A stretch of DNA of 64,000 bases, from contig JAGUCH010000001.1 in NCBI GenBank assembly GCA_019096065.1, positions 16,120,001 through 16,184,000 of the forward strand. The letters run 5' to 3'. The translations under genes and the position numbers were made by a program. The stretch is from Paracyclopina nana. Lineage: Eukaryota > Arthropoda > Copepoda > Cyclopoida > Cyclopettidae. Positions 49,501 through 62,400 of the stretch are shown piece by piece. The notes beneath the pieces were generated by a model, which worked only from the letters and a program-made list of their open reading frames with translations, was not told the origin of the DNA and did not search any database. Position 1 is the stretch's first letter. Each line of letters begins with the position of its first letter.

Positions 49501-51780
49501 ACTAGCATTTTTGCCAATTTCACCGTAAGTGACCCCTTTTTAGCCCCCACATTGACCTGACAAAGGACCTAACCCAAACTACTTACAACACCCAATAATT
49601 ATATATTTTCTGAAAGCTTATGTCCCAAGGGTTCATTTGGTGAAAAAATAAAAATCCTGGCCTATCGCTTCCAATAACATAAAATTTTTAAAAAAGTTTT
49701 GCGCAAACACGGCTCAATTTTTGGGGATAGTTAGCTTCAATGACCCCCACTAAAATTCAAAAATAAAACTTAAATTACTTCATAGTAAAATCGCTAGGAT
49801 GAACAGAAACGGAGATATAGCGATGCTAAAAGTGGATTACTGCTAACTTGATTAATTTTGCATAATAAGCTTGGCAGCAAATATCTCAATTTGAGTGCGT
49901 TTTACAGACTTGCATATGAAATAAAAAAAGTTAGATCTTCTTTTTTCAGAGGGGGTCATTGCTATTAATAATCTCAAAAAATAATAAACTGTAGGTGCTA
50001 GACGTTTTTGAAAATTTTATGTTATGGGAAGCCATAGGCCAGGATTTTTAAATTACTACCAAATGAACCCTAAGAACACAAGCTTTCAGAAAATGTATAT
50101 TTTTTGGGTGTTGTAAAGAGTTTGGGTTAGGACCTCCTTCAAGTCAATGTGCCCCGCGACGGCTTCATCCTGTCACGAATGTCTGACGCAAAAAGAGGCA
50201 AATCTAAAATAGATTAAATAAAGCCAAGCAAAAAATGAATGGCATGGAGCCTGTACAGGTCTCAGCTAGAAGAACACTAAATGGCACCTTCACAAATTGT
50301 CTCAAATTAAGTGTAATTTTCTCTCGCAGAAGCTTCTCCTAATGAGATACGAGTCATGCTATAGAAAACTGGGAAAAAGAGACCTTTTTTGGGAGAAAAA
50401 GCAATCTTTAGAGTCGTATTCCGAGAATCGTGGAAACGCGCGAGACTTTTTCGTAATCAAGCCCGAGCTAATTACATAAAAGGGGAGAGGAAATGAGAAA
50501 AGTTGGCTACATATGCACGACATATGATCTTCTTGCTACGTAATATACTTACATGAGAAAATCAAGCCAGCTTGCTTCATTAAGTGCGACGACCCCTTAA
50601 TTTTCCTATGTTATACGTGCGCGCGCGTCCCTACTAAATACGCATCGAGCTAGCGCGTGCTCAAAATTGCCTCACTTTTTTCCAACCAAAATGATCTTTT
50701 ACGATTTCCGTTGCTCTTAAAAAGTGCTACTTTATACCACATTATTTGAGGGGCTGCTGGCAAATGAAAATTTGTCTCTTCCGAGTGACAGTAAAAAAGC
50801 TAATTTGCCCACCAAGAAACCGCAGATTATTCTTGGGAGTTTTTCCAGGGAACTCTGTGAATTCGTGGTAGCTCCTTTTAAAACCGGGCTGTATAATGCA
50901 CACAATTCCTCCCGTAATAAAAAGCAATCAGAGGAAATAGGTCAAGCTGAGGTTCGCTCCCCGTTCCAAAAAAAGGAGTGGCTGTAAAAAAGCCTCAAAT
51001 TGACTGGGTAGCATCAAAACAACGTAATCAGCACAATTAGGTAATCAACTTGGTACATGTTATTATGCCAAACAAGATTATACTGGGACTTTTAGTGCCT
51101 ATAACAATGCATTTTCGAACACAACAACCATTAAAGCAATTTGTTGGCTCTAAAAGTCTCCAATTTATTTCTTCATTAAGTACTAGAAAAACAATTGACT
51201 AATCCTGTAAGATGTGCGTAGACACTTGATTTTTTCTAAATGTTTTATTGCTCGTTTTAAACATATTGTAGATATTTTCTGCTTTACCAGCGAAAAAATA
51301 GAACCTTTTTAGCCATATTGTGCCCAGCTATACTAAGCACCTTAAAAAACAATGGACTAATTTCATTGGAAAATTGATTTAATCATCTATGTTTGTTCGT
51401 TCATTTTGAAAGGTTTACCAGGATTTCAGCGTAAAATGCAACCTTTTTGGCCATATTTTTGCCCAACTCGACAATTCTCAGCAGTGAGCCCTGCTCCTAT
51501 ACACCGTATAATGGAATTGTGAAAATTCTTGACCATCACATCTTCATTATTATGGGGCAAAATTTCTATAGAGCTATCAACAACAAAACGACGTAGCCGT
51601 CGTCGCGGTCGTTCGGTGTCGGACGAACCCCTGAGGTTAGTACTCGGCTATAGCAGTAGAAGTAGCAAAAGCGCTCTTCTATGCTATATAGCCGACGCGA
51701 GCACCGCGAGCGCAAAGCTGATGTAGCTCTTCAGTTGCTGAGCGAGTGTCTGAGAGTGAGCACGTACTATATACTAAAAA
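46571..51780. other. Non-coding stretch between the tRNA and the orphan membrane-protein gene
   Basis: No gene is supported. The foldback element at about 49545-50155 is the only structured part. Near 51585-51780 the sequence becomes CpG-rich and contains TATATA (about 51685) and an initiator-like TCAGTT (about 51731). This is probably the promoter and first leader exon of the gene at 51957, but the spacing of about 45 nt is longer than usual. Confidence 0.45.
49545..50155. repeat. Foldback DNA element with ~200-bp inverted arms
   Basis: The left arm from about 49545 and the reverse complement of the right arm ending about 50155 share CACATTGAC, GACCTAACCCAAACT, TTACAACACCCA, TTTTCTGAAAGCTT, GGGTTCATTTGGT, AAAAATCCTGGCCTAT and AACATAAAATTTT, in the same order and spacing. 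Both arms end inward at CAATGACCCC. The loop is about 200 nt with no coding frame. I cannot fix a target duplication, so ends are good to about 15 nt and the superfamily is open. Confidence 0.7.
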
Positions 51781-51887
51781 ACATGCTAACCACCCAGTAA
51801 TGGAAAATGCACCAGGTTGCTGGAAAAACTGCCGCACTTTTGTTGCATCAACTGCCAGGCCTCAATATCAACAACAATAATCATAAG

Positions 51888-51953
51888 GTATAAGCGATTC
51901 CCCAATCTACACATACCGTACATGTGTATTGACGTATTGCCTTTCATCTTCAG
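51888..51953 (+). other. Leader (5' UTR) intron of the 51957 gene
   Basis: The donor ataag|gtataag and the acceptor catcttcag bound a 66-nt segment that ends three bases before the start codon. A short upstream ORF (ATG about 51798) closes before the donor, so the upstream exon is untranslated. Confidence 0.5.
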
Positions 51954-51956
51954 AGA

Positions 51957-53348
51957 ATGTCAGATGAAGAAGAGCTGCTCTTTTTTCCCGATCAAGCCAT
52001 GCTTGGAGGGCCTCCAACCTTCAATATTCCACCTCCTCCAAGGCCACCTTGGATGATGACAGAGGCCACTGAGGAAGATCATTGCCAAGAGGATGTGAGC
52101 CTTTCTGAGTGGCTCTCACAAATGCAGAGCTGTGATAGCTTGACACTCATCAGCAGGGACTCTCAAAGCTACTTCGAGGACACGTTCCACAGCATTGCCA
52201 TCATTGTGGTCTGCTCAATCATCTTGGTCATCCTCATCCTCGCCCTGGGACTCTATGTGTTCAAGTAAGCATACTTCATTGAAGTGAAGAATACCTCCGC
52301 TCATGACAACTTTTCCAGGCGTCGCAAAACTTTACAACCCTACACGACGGATCCGAGACACCTGTCTGGATCCTTGGACCATCACGGATCATCAACCATG
52401 ACCACCACGGCGTCCATGAGGTCGCCCAGGTTTGTGGGCAATGTCAACCCTGCCATCGATTGTGCCACACCCACCCACTTGTCGCACACACTCGGCCCAA
52501 TGAAGCCCAGACAGGTCTTGTACGAGGGCCAGGCTGTCACCAGCCTCATGCACAATGGGCTGACCATGACCAGGTGTCTGGCCAACCATTACATCCCCGA
52601 TCATCAGAAAATGATGACATTGGACAACAGTGAAGTGAACAGGCAGCAAATCATTGCTGACGAGCTGAGGCAGAGATTCGGCCCTTTTCCAGACAGGAGA
52701 AACGTCATGGAGCTCTCAGAGAGGCCGCCAATGCCAGTGCCCAGTGGGGTCTACCAAATGGCTGACTATCCACATATTGTGATTGGCGGCAAGCCCTTCT
52801 TTTTAATTCCCTCCTCGGAGGCTGGCTCCATGTCCGAGGCTGCCAATACCACCACCAACAGCAATAGTGAGGCTTACGCCTATCCTCAACACATGCCCAT
52901 CTACGAGGAGATTGACTACAACGCGGTGGGCAAAGTGGTGATGGATCGGCCGCTGTCCTCAGCCACGAGCCACTCCAACTCAGCCCATACCAATACGAGT
53001 GAATTGTCGAGTTCTGGCGACACGAGCTCCTCTTCCAGTCAAAAAAATATGGAAGAGGGCAGCCAGAGCCTCCAATTCTATCCCTTGGGTCAGATTTCGC
53101 GGAATGCTAGGCTGGCTGAAGGCCCCGAAAGGAGCCGCTCGCCTCACTCGATCTACTCGTTGCGTAAACAACAACAACTGCAACAAAATAACCAGCTACC
53201 GGCGAGCAGCAGTAGCAGCGTGTATTACTACAGTGATACCCTCAGAAACACTTATGCCAATGACAATAACGTGGCTAATAAGGTGAACACCAGAGTCATT
53301 CTGGCTGAGGAGGAGAAAAAGAAGAAGAAAGGGTCAACTCTTGTGTGA
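51957..53348 (+). CDS. Single-pass membrane protein of unknown function with C-terminal PDZ ligand, 445 aa
   Basis: Two coding exons (51957-52264, 52319-53348) with a 54-nt intron chain in frame. The N-terminal part (about 1-76) is acidic with a Pro run (FNIPPPPRPPW) and lacks a signal peptide. One strong transmembrane helix spans about 77-101 (SIAIIVVCSIILVILILALG) and is followed by basic residues (FKRRK), so the long C-terminal part should be cytosolic. That tail has a Tyr-containing acidic motif (MPIYEEIDYNAVGKVV), Ser/Thr-rich and Gln/Asn-rich stretches, a Lys cluster, and ends GSTLV, a class I PDZ-binding motif (S/T-x-V). The layout suggests a plasma-membrane adaptor or receptor-associated protein tethered to a PDZ scaffold. 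I do not recognise a named family. Confidence 0.85.
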
Positions 53349-53403
53349 TCATTCCCATTACGGAATAAGAAGCTCTCATATTCATTCAGAAATCTATCCA
53401 TAC

Positions 53404-53409
53404 AATAAA
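53404..53409 (+). other. Candidate poly(A) signal of the 51957 gene
   Basis: AATAAA lies 56 nt after the stop codon. Confidence 0.6.
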
Positions 53410-56400
53410 AAGCGCCTCTAGTCACACACATGTCAATCAAGGTTCATTTGCCCTCAAATATTGTCAATGGCGTAACGGATTGATTGTGTGGCCTAAAATC
53501 TGCCGGGACCTACGATAAAAACGAGCTCTAATGCTCCTCAATCAATATTGTCCAGGAGGAACAATTTTTTATCGATCAAAAGAGAAGTTTTTTCTTATCA
53601 GACCAAAATAACCGTCATTGCTGCCTTTAAGCTTCTTCGCCTCCTTAAAATTCAATCCATTTTGAGAGGGCACAAAATCGGTCATGAATCATCGCCCGTC
53701 AGTATTAGTAACAAATGATGAGAGACCAAATGGAACATCATCAAAGCTTTGCCCTGCAATCATGTTGTAATTGCAAAACTGCTAGCTGTGATTAAGGCAT
53801 GACATGCCAATTTGGGCATAATATAGCCGTAATAATCCTTTGAAGCCGCTCTTCTTAATAAGGAACTGCGAGCGATCCAGATTAGTTGTGGGCGTCAATT
53901 TTTTTCGTGCTGCATATAGAAAAATCTGACAACTGACCTTTTGCAGCCTTTTATGTTTTGCTTGAAAGAAGAGATATATACTGTGCATGCGTACGAGCAC
54001 TTGTCTGGTGCAATTAAGAGGCTGGAATGTTGAGTACTCATATTACAAGGGCCATACTCATCTCTTCTGCATAGTATGCTCCATGCAAAATTGGCACTTG
54101 AATGTGATATTGCAGAAAATGTGCGCAGACAACAAAAGCTGATACGCGATCTTCCGCCATAAATCAGAACTCAGATGAACTGGCTTTCGTTTTCATATAT
54201 GGAGTGTAATTGAAGCACTTTGAGTGCAGCTGCTGTATCAGATATCATACTACTTACATATTTTTCTCAGGGCTAAATCTGGAGCAGCACTTTATATAGG
54301 GCTGCATTGTTTTGACTGGAGATCCACTTGAGCACATGCTGGGATGAGTTGTGGAAATAAACATACTCACACCTAATGGACATATAGCACTTGTTTCGAA
54401 ATGTTGCATGCGGAGGCAAGATTAGCATCGTCTCTCTCTTTCTTGCCTGAAGTCTGCACTTTCTTTTTCGTGAGAATACCATTTAAAGACTCAATCCTTT
54501 TTTTCCGGGTGATTACTCACTAAATGTTCACTCTTATGGCTTTTTGCTCGAATCCTCTTCTTTATGATGCAAATGAGCAAAATGTCTGTTTCTCTTTGCA
54601 TACCATTCATCTTCGTACTAGTGAGTTGAAAGGCAGCAAAACCTTTAACCAAACATGGGTCAATGCCTGAAAAAATATTCAAGTGTCAAGAGGCTCAAGT
54701 AGAGGAGTGCTTGAAAAAATCCTCCTCAAAAGAAGAATGCTGTAACCTTGGCACGTATCGACCAGAAAAATAATGCCTTGGACATAAAATTGCTCTTTGC
54801 TCCTGCCAGTTTTTCGCATTGACATGTCTCAGCGACAATGATGGTAATTTGCGAATGGGCCAAGCCAGGAATGAAAAAAAACGAAGGCTATATCCTCGTC
54901 GTGGAAGGTGATGATAATAAAGTGGACAATCCTGAGGGGACTAAAAAGATTGTAGTAGTATACCTTTTTTAAGGCCAGGTTTCCGCGTCTAAGCTGTCAT
55001 ATTGGGTGTTGAGATACCTCCAAATGATATCCATAATTATGACATCAGCCAGGTGGTTTTTAAAACGTGACCTTAAGAGAGTAAAACAATTGTTTGCGGT
55101 AAATCATGAAGTGATCGCTCACAAAGATGGTAATCTTGCATATATGGTATACCATATAGCATACGCTTGACAATATAACAGTGAAATCCAAATGTGCTTT
55201 GTTTTTGCTGCAAGTTGATCATGACCAACAATTGAGTTATTGCGTTTGATCATCTGGCTTCGATCAACCAGCTGTTTTTCTTCAACTGCTTCAAATTGGT
55301 ATAGACAACAGCGCATAGTATAATAGTACCATGGTACAAAGCAGCTCGCATTTGTGGCCACATGGGTGGTCCAATCACATGACACACTATCAAACTTGTG
55401 AAACAACATGTAAAAGTCGTTCGTTTCCGCTTCAACAAAAAAAGCCTTCATGAAAATGCTATACCTACATGTCAGTCATTTTCTGCTCCGAAAATTATTT
55501 TTGACCATTTCTAACCTGATTAATTAGCAGCAACTTTAGCTTAATAGGCCATGAAACGCGAGGAGCGCGTTTCGCCATGCGCAATCAATTTTCTAATTTT
55601 CGCTGCATTGTTTCGCAGCATTTTCAGCCGGACCAAAGCTTGACAACTTGAGGAATGCACACGAGCGTAAATAACCTGATTAGGTAGCTGCTACTATACC
55701 ACACAGCTAATCCGAAAATGCTGCTGTTTCTTCTCACAATTTGTTTTTTCTTCTCGGCCAAAATTGATGGCAATTCGCCGAGCTCTCATGGTGGGCCAAT
55801 CATCAAAATTGGAAGACACCTGCTTTAGGGTGGTGGTGGTGGCTCTCAACGACTACCATTTATCAGGTATAAAATGGCACCCCAGCCAACAAACAAGATT
55901 CGGATAGAGTCATTAGTTGCGCCAATAAAATTTCTTACCTGGTGTGGCTGCGTACGTAGTTCCCAGATATAGAAGTAAATTGATGGCTTGTCTTTTCGTC
56001 ACCACAAAATAAGCCATCATCATCCATTATCAGCTCCAAGGCCGGAACATTGAGGAGCATGTTATTTGAGGAAATGTTACTTTGATACATACCCACGTTG
56101 TTTTTTTTTCTGAAAAGTAAAAGTTTCCTTGAGATGAACATAAGGAGCAAAGCAGTAAATCGATCCTCATCAATAAATGGAAAGCCAAGGAGAAATCATG
56201 AGCACTAGAGGAGGACAAAAAATCCACCCTCTTCACTTTTTCTACCTCGACAGTCAATTAGGAAAGTCCATGGCTACTACTAGTCTAGTATGTCAAGATG
56301 AGCAAAACACATCTACTAGAGTTGGCTCCTCCACTTTCTGCCCCATTTGACAGCAAGTCCTTTTTTCACATACTCAGCCAAAGTAGTAGTAGGTCCCTCC

Positions 56401-59400
56401 ACAACTTGGCCAAAAATGTGCTACTAATAGAGTTCTAGCTGGTTTTTTCTCCTGTGGAGGTCAGGTCAGGATCCACTGATAAATATTTAATGCAGCTGAC
56501 CTCCTCCATAATTGTGGATGCATGCAGCCTGAAAAGCCACAATTTTTGGCCGGCCCTCTGGTGAACAGAATGCAGGGTGTGGCACCTTGGAAATCATCTG
56601 ACAGATGCATTTTTATCCCAGCAGCATATACAGTGGTAGCTGCCTCCAATTTTGCATTTGTCATACCATACCACTCTTATGGTATAATGATGGGCTGGAA
56701 ACGTTTTCGTCGTGGGACTTGCACTCCATCAATGTATATTCTGAAGAAAGTACACCAGATGTTAAAGTAGAGCAGCCATTGGAGTGAATTAAGTGCTCAA
56801 AGTAAGTCCATTGTGGAGGTGTTCAAAAAGTGACAACAATACCGAATTAAATCCACGACAAAGGGAGTGCTGACTGAAATATCGAAGGGGTGGCAACTCC
56901 AGCTTAATGTGTGAGAGAACAGCCAGGATTACTGTGCCACCCCAAACGACAGATATAGAAGAATTGGGGACTCAATCCAAATCTGCTAAGCTGACAAATT
57001 CGTAATTGAAATGCCACCAACAGCGAAGAAGTTGTTGCTATTTTTACAGTAGAGAGCGGCCCAAAGACCAATTTGCTGAAATGGCAGATTGGAACACGTG
57101 CACTTGCAGCCAATGGGTAGAAGTCAATCACCCAAAGTAATAAAAAAGTTGCCTTGACGTGATCAGCATTATAACTTCTACTAGAGCACCGCGCAGCTAG
57201 GGGGTTATGAAATGGTTTACTTTTGCAATTTTTGAAGCCTATACTTCTTCTTGAGTAAGGCTGTGAAAGCCTTTCTACTTCTTCTCTTTTCACTCGCGCT
57301 GCCTCAAAAGGTCTGCTCTTTTCAGCAAAACTCCATTTTCAGCTGTTGAAAGCCAGTTAAGACCGAGAAAAGTGCAATTGTGAGTGTTTTAAAAGTGGTG
57401 CTCATATCGCAAAAGCCTCCAAGTGTTGGCAGAATGAGCGATTTTGCCGATTTGTTTACATTAAAAAACCCACGCAGTAGCGCTGTTGAGACCACGTGTT
57501 GTTTTTGTTTACGATTTCTGATTTTAGGCGTGTGTGCTTTGATCAGCAGCTGAACTTCAAAAACTGACAGTGTGAAGTCACTGGACTGCCTTTTTAGGCA
57601 GAAATCGCTAATTGCATTCCGAGTTCTGGTTATCCTTGGAGCCCGTCCAATTTCTACGGAATGGTTTTCAATCTCCAAAGGTTAAGTGGACTCGGGGAAA
57701 AGTTGGTTGGCTGCTTTCACATTGGACATTGCCGAAGTTCCTAAACAAAGGAGAAAGTGTGGCCAATTCAAACTTTTTTCAGACAAAGTAGAGCCAAAGC
57801 AAGGACTGACTACTACTTTGGGATGGAGGAGCAGGTGAAAAAACTTTCAGATCAGACATCACAAAGCTAGTACTTTTTTTGGACTTTGTTGTACTAGATG
57901 TAGTAAAACTGTTCTGCATGATGCTACCACCACAATATTGGATAATGAGCCAATGAAACGGTTTTTTGAGCCCAAAGAGCAGCTGCCTCAGGTGCGATTT
58001 TTAACCAACTTTGTTCTGGCTCTCCTGGTGCTGCTGGTGATTGTATTTTTGTGGATTTAGGTAGCTTCTACCACTTGTGTGGTCCACCAAAATAGGGACC
58101 CAATCTTCGTGATGATGAGTCCATAGAAAAATGCTTGAACTGCCTAAGAAAAAATGCTGGACATCATCAGTAGCAGCAGCTTTGAAACAGGCTGTATCTA
58201 ATCAACATCGCTGAAAAAATGCACGTATACTATTTGATAAATGGAGCCGAGATTGGATCCACCATCGGAAAATGAGCCACTTTTATGATCTACATAAAAA
58301 GTAATGTACCAAAAGCAGCTCCAGAGCAGCTTGTTACTGCACTCGGAGAAACTCATTTGAAAATCTGCTTGATTGAGCCATTTCACATGATGATGCAGGA
58401 ATCAAAGTGTTTTGGCCAGGAGCAAGATTTCAGCTAAAAAAGCAAGCCAAAGCAATCATTGCAACCAAGGCAAAAATTCAACTCCAGGTGATGGAGCTTT
58501 TTTACCCTGCAAAATCTGTCAGATAGAACTAAGATCGATTTTCTTCCCTCTCATGTTCACTCTAATTGTAGTCTTGACATTTTGCAATCTCATGGAACTG
58601 CTGTGGGGTTTAATCAAGGAAGCCATGCAGGGAATTATTGCATGTTGGGAAATTCAAAAGTCATGTCATCTTTTTAGCCAACTGAAAAAGGTCAACCATG
58701 ATTAACCACTCATCTATTGACAGCAACATGGGAAAAAAGTTGGCTATGCATGTTTAATCCAGTGACACCCCGTTTCCGAAGCGAGCTTTGCAATTAAAGG
58801 GAGAAAGTGAGATGTTAAAGTAATGGATGATGGTGATTAAGATTCATAATCACCCATTTCGGCCCGATCATAATGTGAGAGGGGCTACCACAATAATCTG
58901 TGGTCAGCCATTATGATTACGATTAGCAAGGGTGCGAGATGGATTAGGATCAGCTGACGCGGCGGCCGGTCAAAATGAACAATTAGCACAGCAAAAATAG
59001 CAGTTGGCAATCAGGAGGGAAATTATCCTATCTCAACCTTTTGATGTGAAACATGCAACTCCTCGACAAATGGCATCTATTTCTCTGAGCATCTGCTTGG
59101 TACGTATGAAAAATTACTGTTATTTAGTGCTAGCCATGTGCAGGGGGATCATGATGATCAAGGGTACTTTTGGACGCAAATCCCCATTGACCCACAATAT
59201 GTATCGTAAGAGATACTACAGCATGTTTTGCATCACCCTCCATGCTGCATTATTTTTCCTGGAAAATAAGGAGACATTCCATTCCTGGATCAGCTGAGAC
59301 CTGAAAGATTACTCAAATTGAAAAATTCCCCATAATGCAACTGTTAGAGCATGAAATTAGTATTTACAGTGTGTGGCTGCCATGTTTGCCTTTCAGGACG

Positions 59401-62400
59401 TACTACTTTTAAAATAATCCGTTTGTTTGCAGCTCCTCTAATCTTTCAATGGACTCGGTAGTTTGGGTTCGTATCCTAGTTTGGCTACTGTACTGGCAAA
59501 CAAATGTGTCTCTTAGTTTCCTAGCCGAGCTGTGTGTTTGTTTTCGCTCATGCAGAGACACAATCTGCATATTCCTCTGCTGCTGAAGTAACTCGATCCC
59601 TGCAAAGGTGATCTTTTTTGGTCTGAGAGAGCAGATGTGACCAAAAAGCGCGTGTGCGGACTGACCACAGTGGTGGTGGTATTAGTTGATAGGAAGTTGT
59701 CATAACTTCATAATGTACTACAGCTATGTTTTCCTAATCCTCTGTTTACACACAAAACTAACAGCATCCCAAATTGTTTGCCATAGACCAAGGAATTCTT
59801 CCCCTGCAGTTGCTGCTGCCTTCTCAAATGCTCAGCAATTAAGGCAAATAGCCGTGGTAGTACAACTCGTATATATGGTGCCATAAGCCTTTTACAACAG
59901 ACATCAAACTGCACTTAAGGGCTCAATATGAGAGATCCTAGTTTACGACGACATGATTAAACAAGCTGCTCTTTTGGAACCATCTTGATTAGCAGCATTT
60001 TTTTCAAGAATGCTGTGTCGTCCAAAATTCTGGTTTTTGAATGTTGAATGGGAAACCAGCTAATTTTATTTATGAGCAGCCCCAAAAATGTGGTCTAGTA
60101 AGCAGCCACACAACTATATATACTGCAACACCCAAAAGCTACTCAGGTTTGTCAAGCAGATCACAATCAGGATCGCAGGTAGCTGGTTTTTTGTGAGAAA
60201 AATCCTTTTAACTTGTCAAGTCATCTGCAGGGAAACCTGGAAGAAGTTGTTGAGCATTTCCAAATCTGTGAAGAAAATCTATCTTTTTTTCAGAACGTGC
60301 TGATTGGAGTAGTGGAAGAAAACTCTTTTCGTGGGCTTCCAAATTGGAGCTCCTTGAGTGCTGGAATTATGTCAGAAGAAAGTGGTGCTCAAAAGAGTCC
60401 CTGGACCTTTTGTGCATTTGTACAAGTAACAAGGTGTCTACACTGCCCTGCCCAACATTGAAGTAGAAGTGAGACATCAAAAGTAGAAGAAGTGGATGCC
60501 TGAGGCCAGCTGAGCCACCAATTTTGACAACACAAAGGCAAGCAGGTTGGAATTATCCTTACTCATCTAATGACACTGCTACAGCAGCTCTATAGTGCCA
60601 ACGTCCATTTCTTTGCGGAATAATTTGCTTGGAGGGGCACCTTGGAAAAACACTGCTGCTCGCTTACTGCAGAGATTGAGCAATTATCTCATCATGGACA
60701 AAGGTGGGTGCTCTCTGGTCAATTACTAGCAGTGCCAAGCAATATACACAGAACTGCCAACAGGTCTAACCGCAAAACAATAGAGTCCATCATCAGTTGA
60801 AGGAGAAGAACTCTTGTGGTTTTTCGGGTGGATCCATAGAGTCAAGTAGTTTGGTAGTTAGCAGCAGCCCAGAGAGCTTCAAAGTGTGATAACATAATCT
60901 CACTGATTAGAAAAAGTCAGCAGGAGATCAAAACTTCTCTAATTCCTTTTTTATGCTCTGGGATATTGGGAAAAACCGACTATAACCAACATCCAACTGC
61001 TTATTTCTTTCCTCGGCTGAACACCGTAGAATTGCCCTCTTTTAAACTCTCAAAGGATGCTGGTCTAATTATTGGAGTGTCATCTGTGGAAAAGCTAACT
61101 ACTTAGATTAAAGCTCGAGACGTCCAAATTGACGGTTGAGTCGAAGTAAGTCGAGTCGTGATTGGAAGCAGTTTAACAATGCCAAGAACGTACATATTAG
61201 CTGCTGCTGCTCCTGCATCCAGGTTGATAACACAACATCATTAAGGTCTGTGGACAGTCAATGATGTGGTTGTTATCTTTTTTTCTTCTCAGCTTTGCTA
61301 ATGATGATGGGCTCAGCTTTGGCTGATGATCACTTCTTGGGCACGCATGACTCCGAATTTCAGCAAAAATAGTGAGATGGGCTCTCAGCAGGGTTGCTAC
61401 TACCATTCCAAAATGGCACATTTTTCATCTAAGGAATATGCAGTTTGTTTTAATTAGAGTTGGTTTTTTTCATTGAGGAGTCACCCCGTGAAATTGTCTG
61501 GAGGTATAAAATACAGTGCATGAGATTCAAACGGAAGTTTTGGAGCACGCTATTGCCTCTTTTGGACATTATTCTCGTGGCCGGATACAGCTGAAGCGCG
61601 AGTGCTCTGTGGTAAATATACTACACGCGGGCGGGGGGAGAATTTCATTTCCAGGCAAGCTCATGCTTTTGTTTTGGACTAGATAGGTTTGATGATGACT
61701 TAATTGAAGCATTATCATGCAGGGGACTGCTCCTCTCCAACTTTTGTGCTCAGTGAAAAACAACAATGAATTTTATCGATCTCAGGATATCCTTTACAAC
61801 TCTTTCCACCTATTGCTAATTCACCAAAATATAGTAGTAAACATGATGTTTTTACTTGCAATTTGGCAGATGTACCTCTCAATCGAACTGTTTTATTTAG
61901 CAGGGTAAAGGGTGCAGGTGGACCTGATCAGTGCTCACTTTTATACCACATATAGTATATGTGGTTGATGATATGGTGGAAATTGCTGTCCCTTTTCCCT
62001 GAAAAGACAACTCACTCAATGATTATGTAAAGGCAGGAGATGCAGCTGGCTGAGCATACAACAACATGTAGCTAGCAATTGAAGTGTTCACCTTCTAGCT
62101 AATTTGTTCTTATTATGTGAGTGTGTGCTGTATCGTTGTACTTTTGAGACCAGTGGGGGACCATGCGCGCTTGCCTCAGTGATGATTAGGTCTGTGGAAA
62201 AAGGCTGGGTGGTCCATTATGGTGATGACTTCATTTGCCATTTTGCGAGCAAAAACAAACAAAGATCATGAACTGTGAAAAAGCCAGCGAAAATTGCTCT
62301 CTAAATGAATTATGGCGAGCTCCAAACGAAATTGCTTCCAGCGGGGATTTTATCAAGATATGCTCAAAAAATGCCGTTTGACATTTTTGGGTTACAGCAA

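Noticed and set aside
61946-61966. Perfect short palindrome, considered as a microRNA precursor or operator
   Set aside because: About 10-bp arms with no loop to speak of; too short for a microRNA hairpin, and only one copy.
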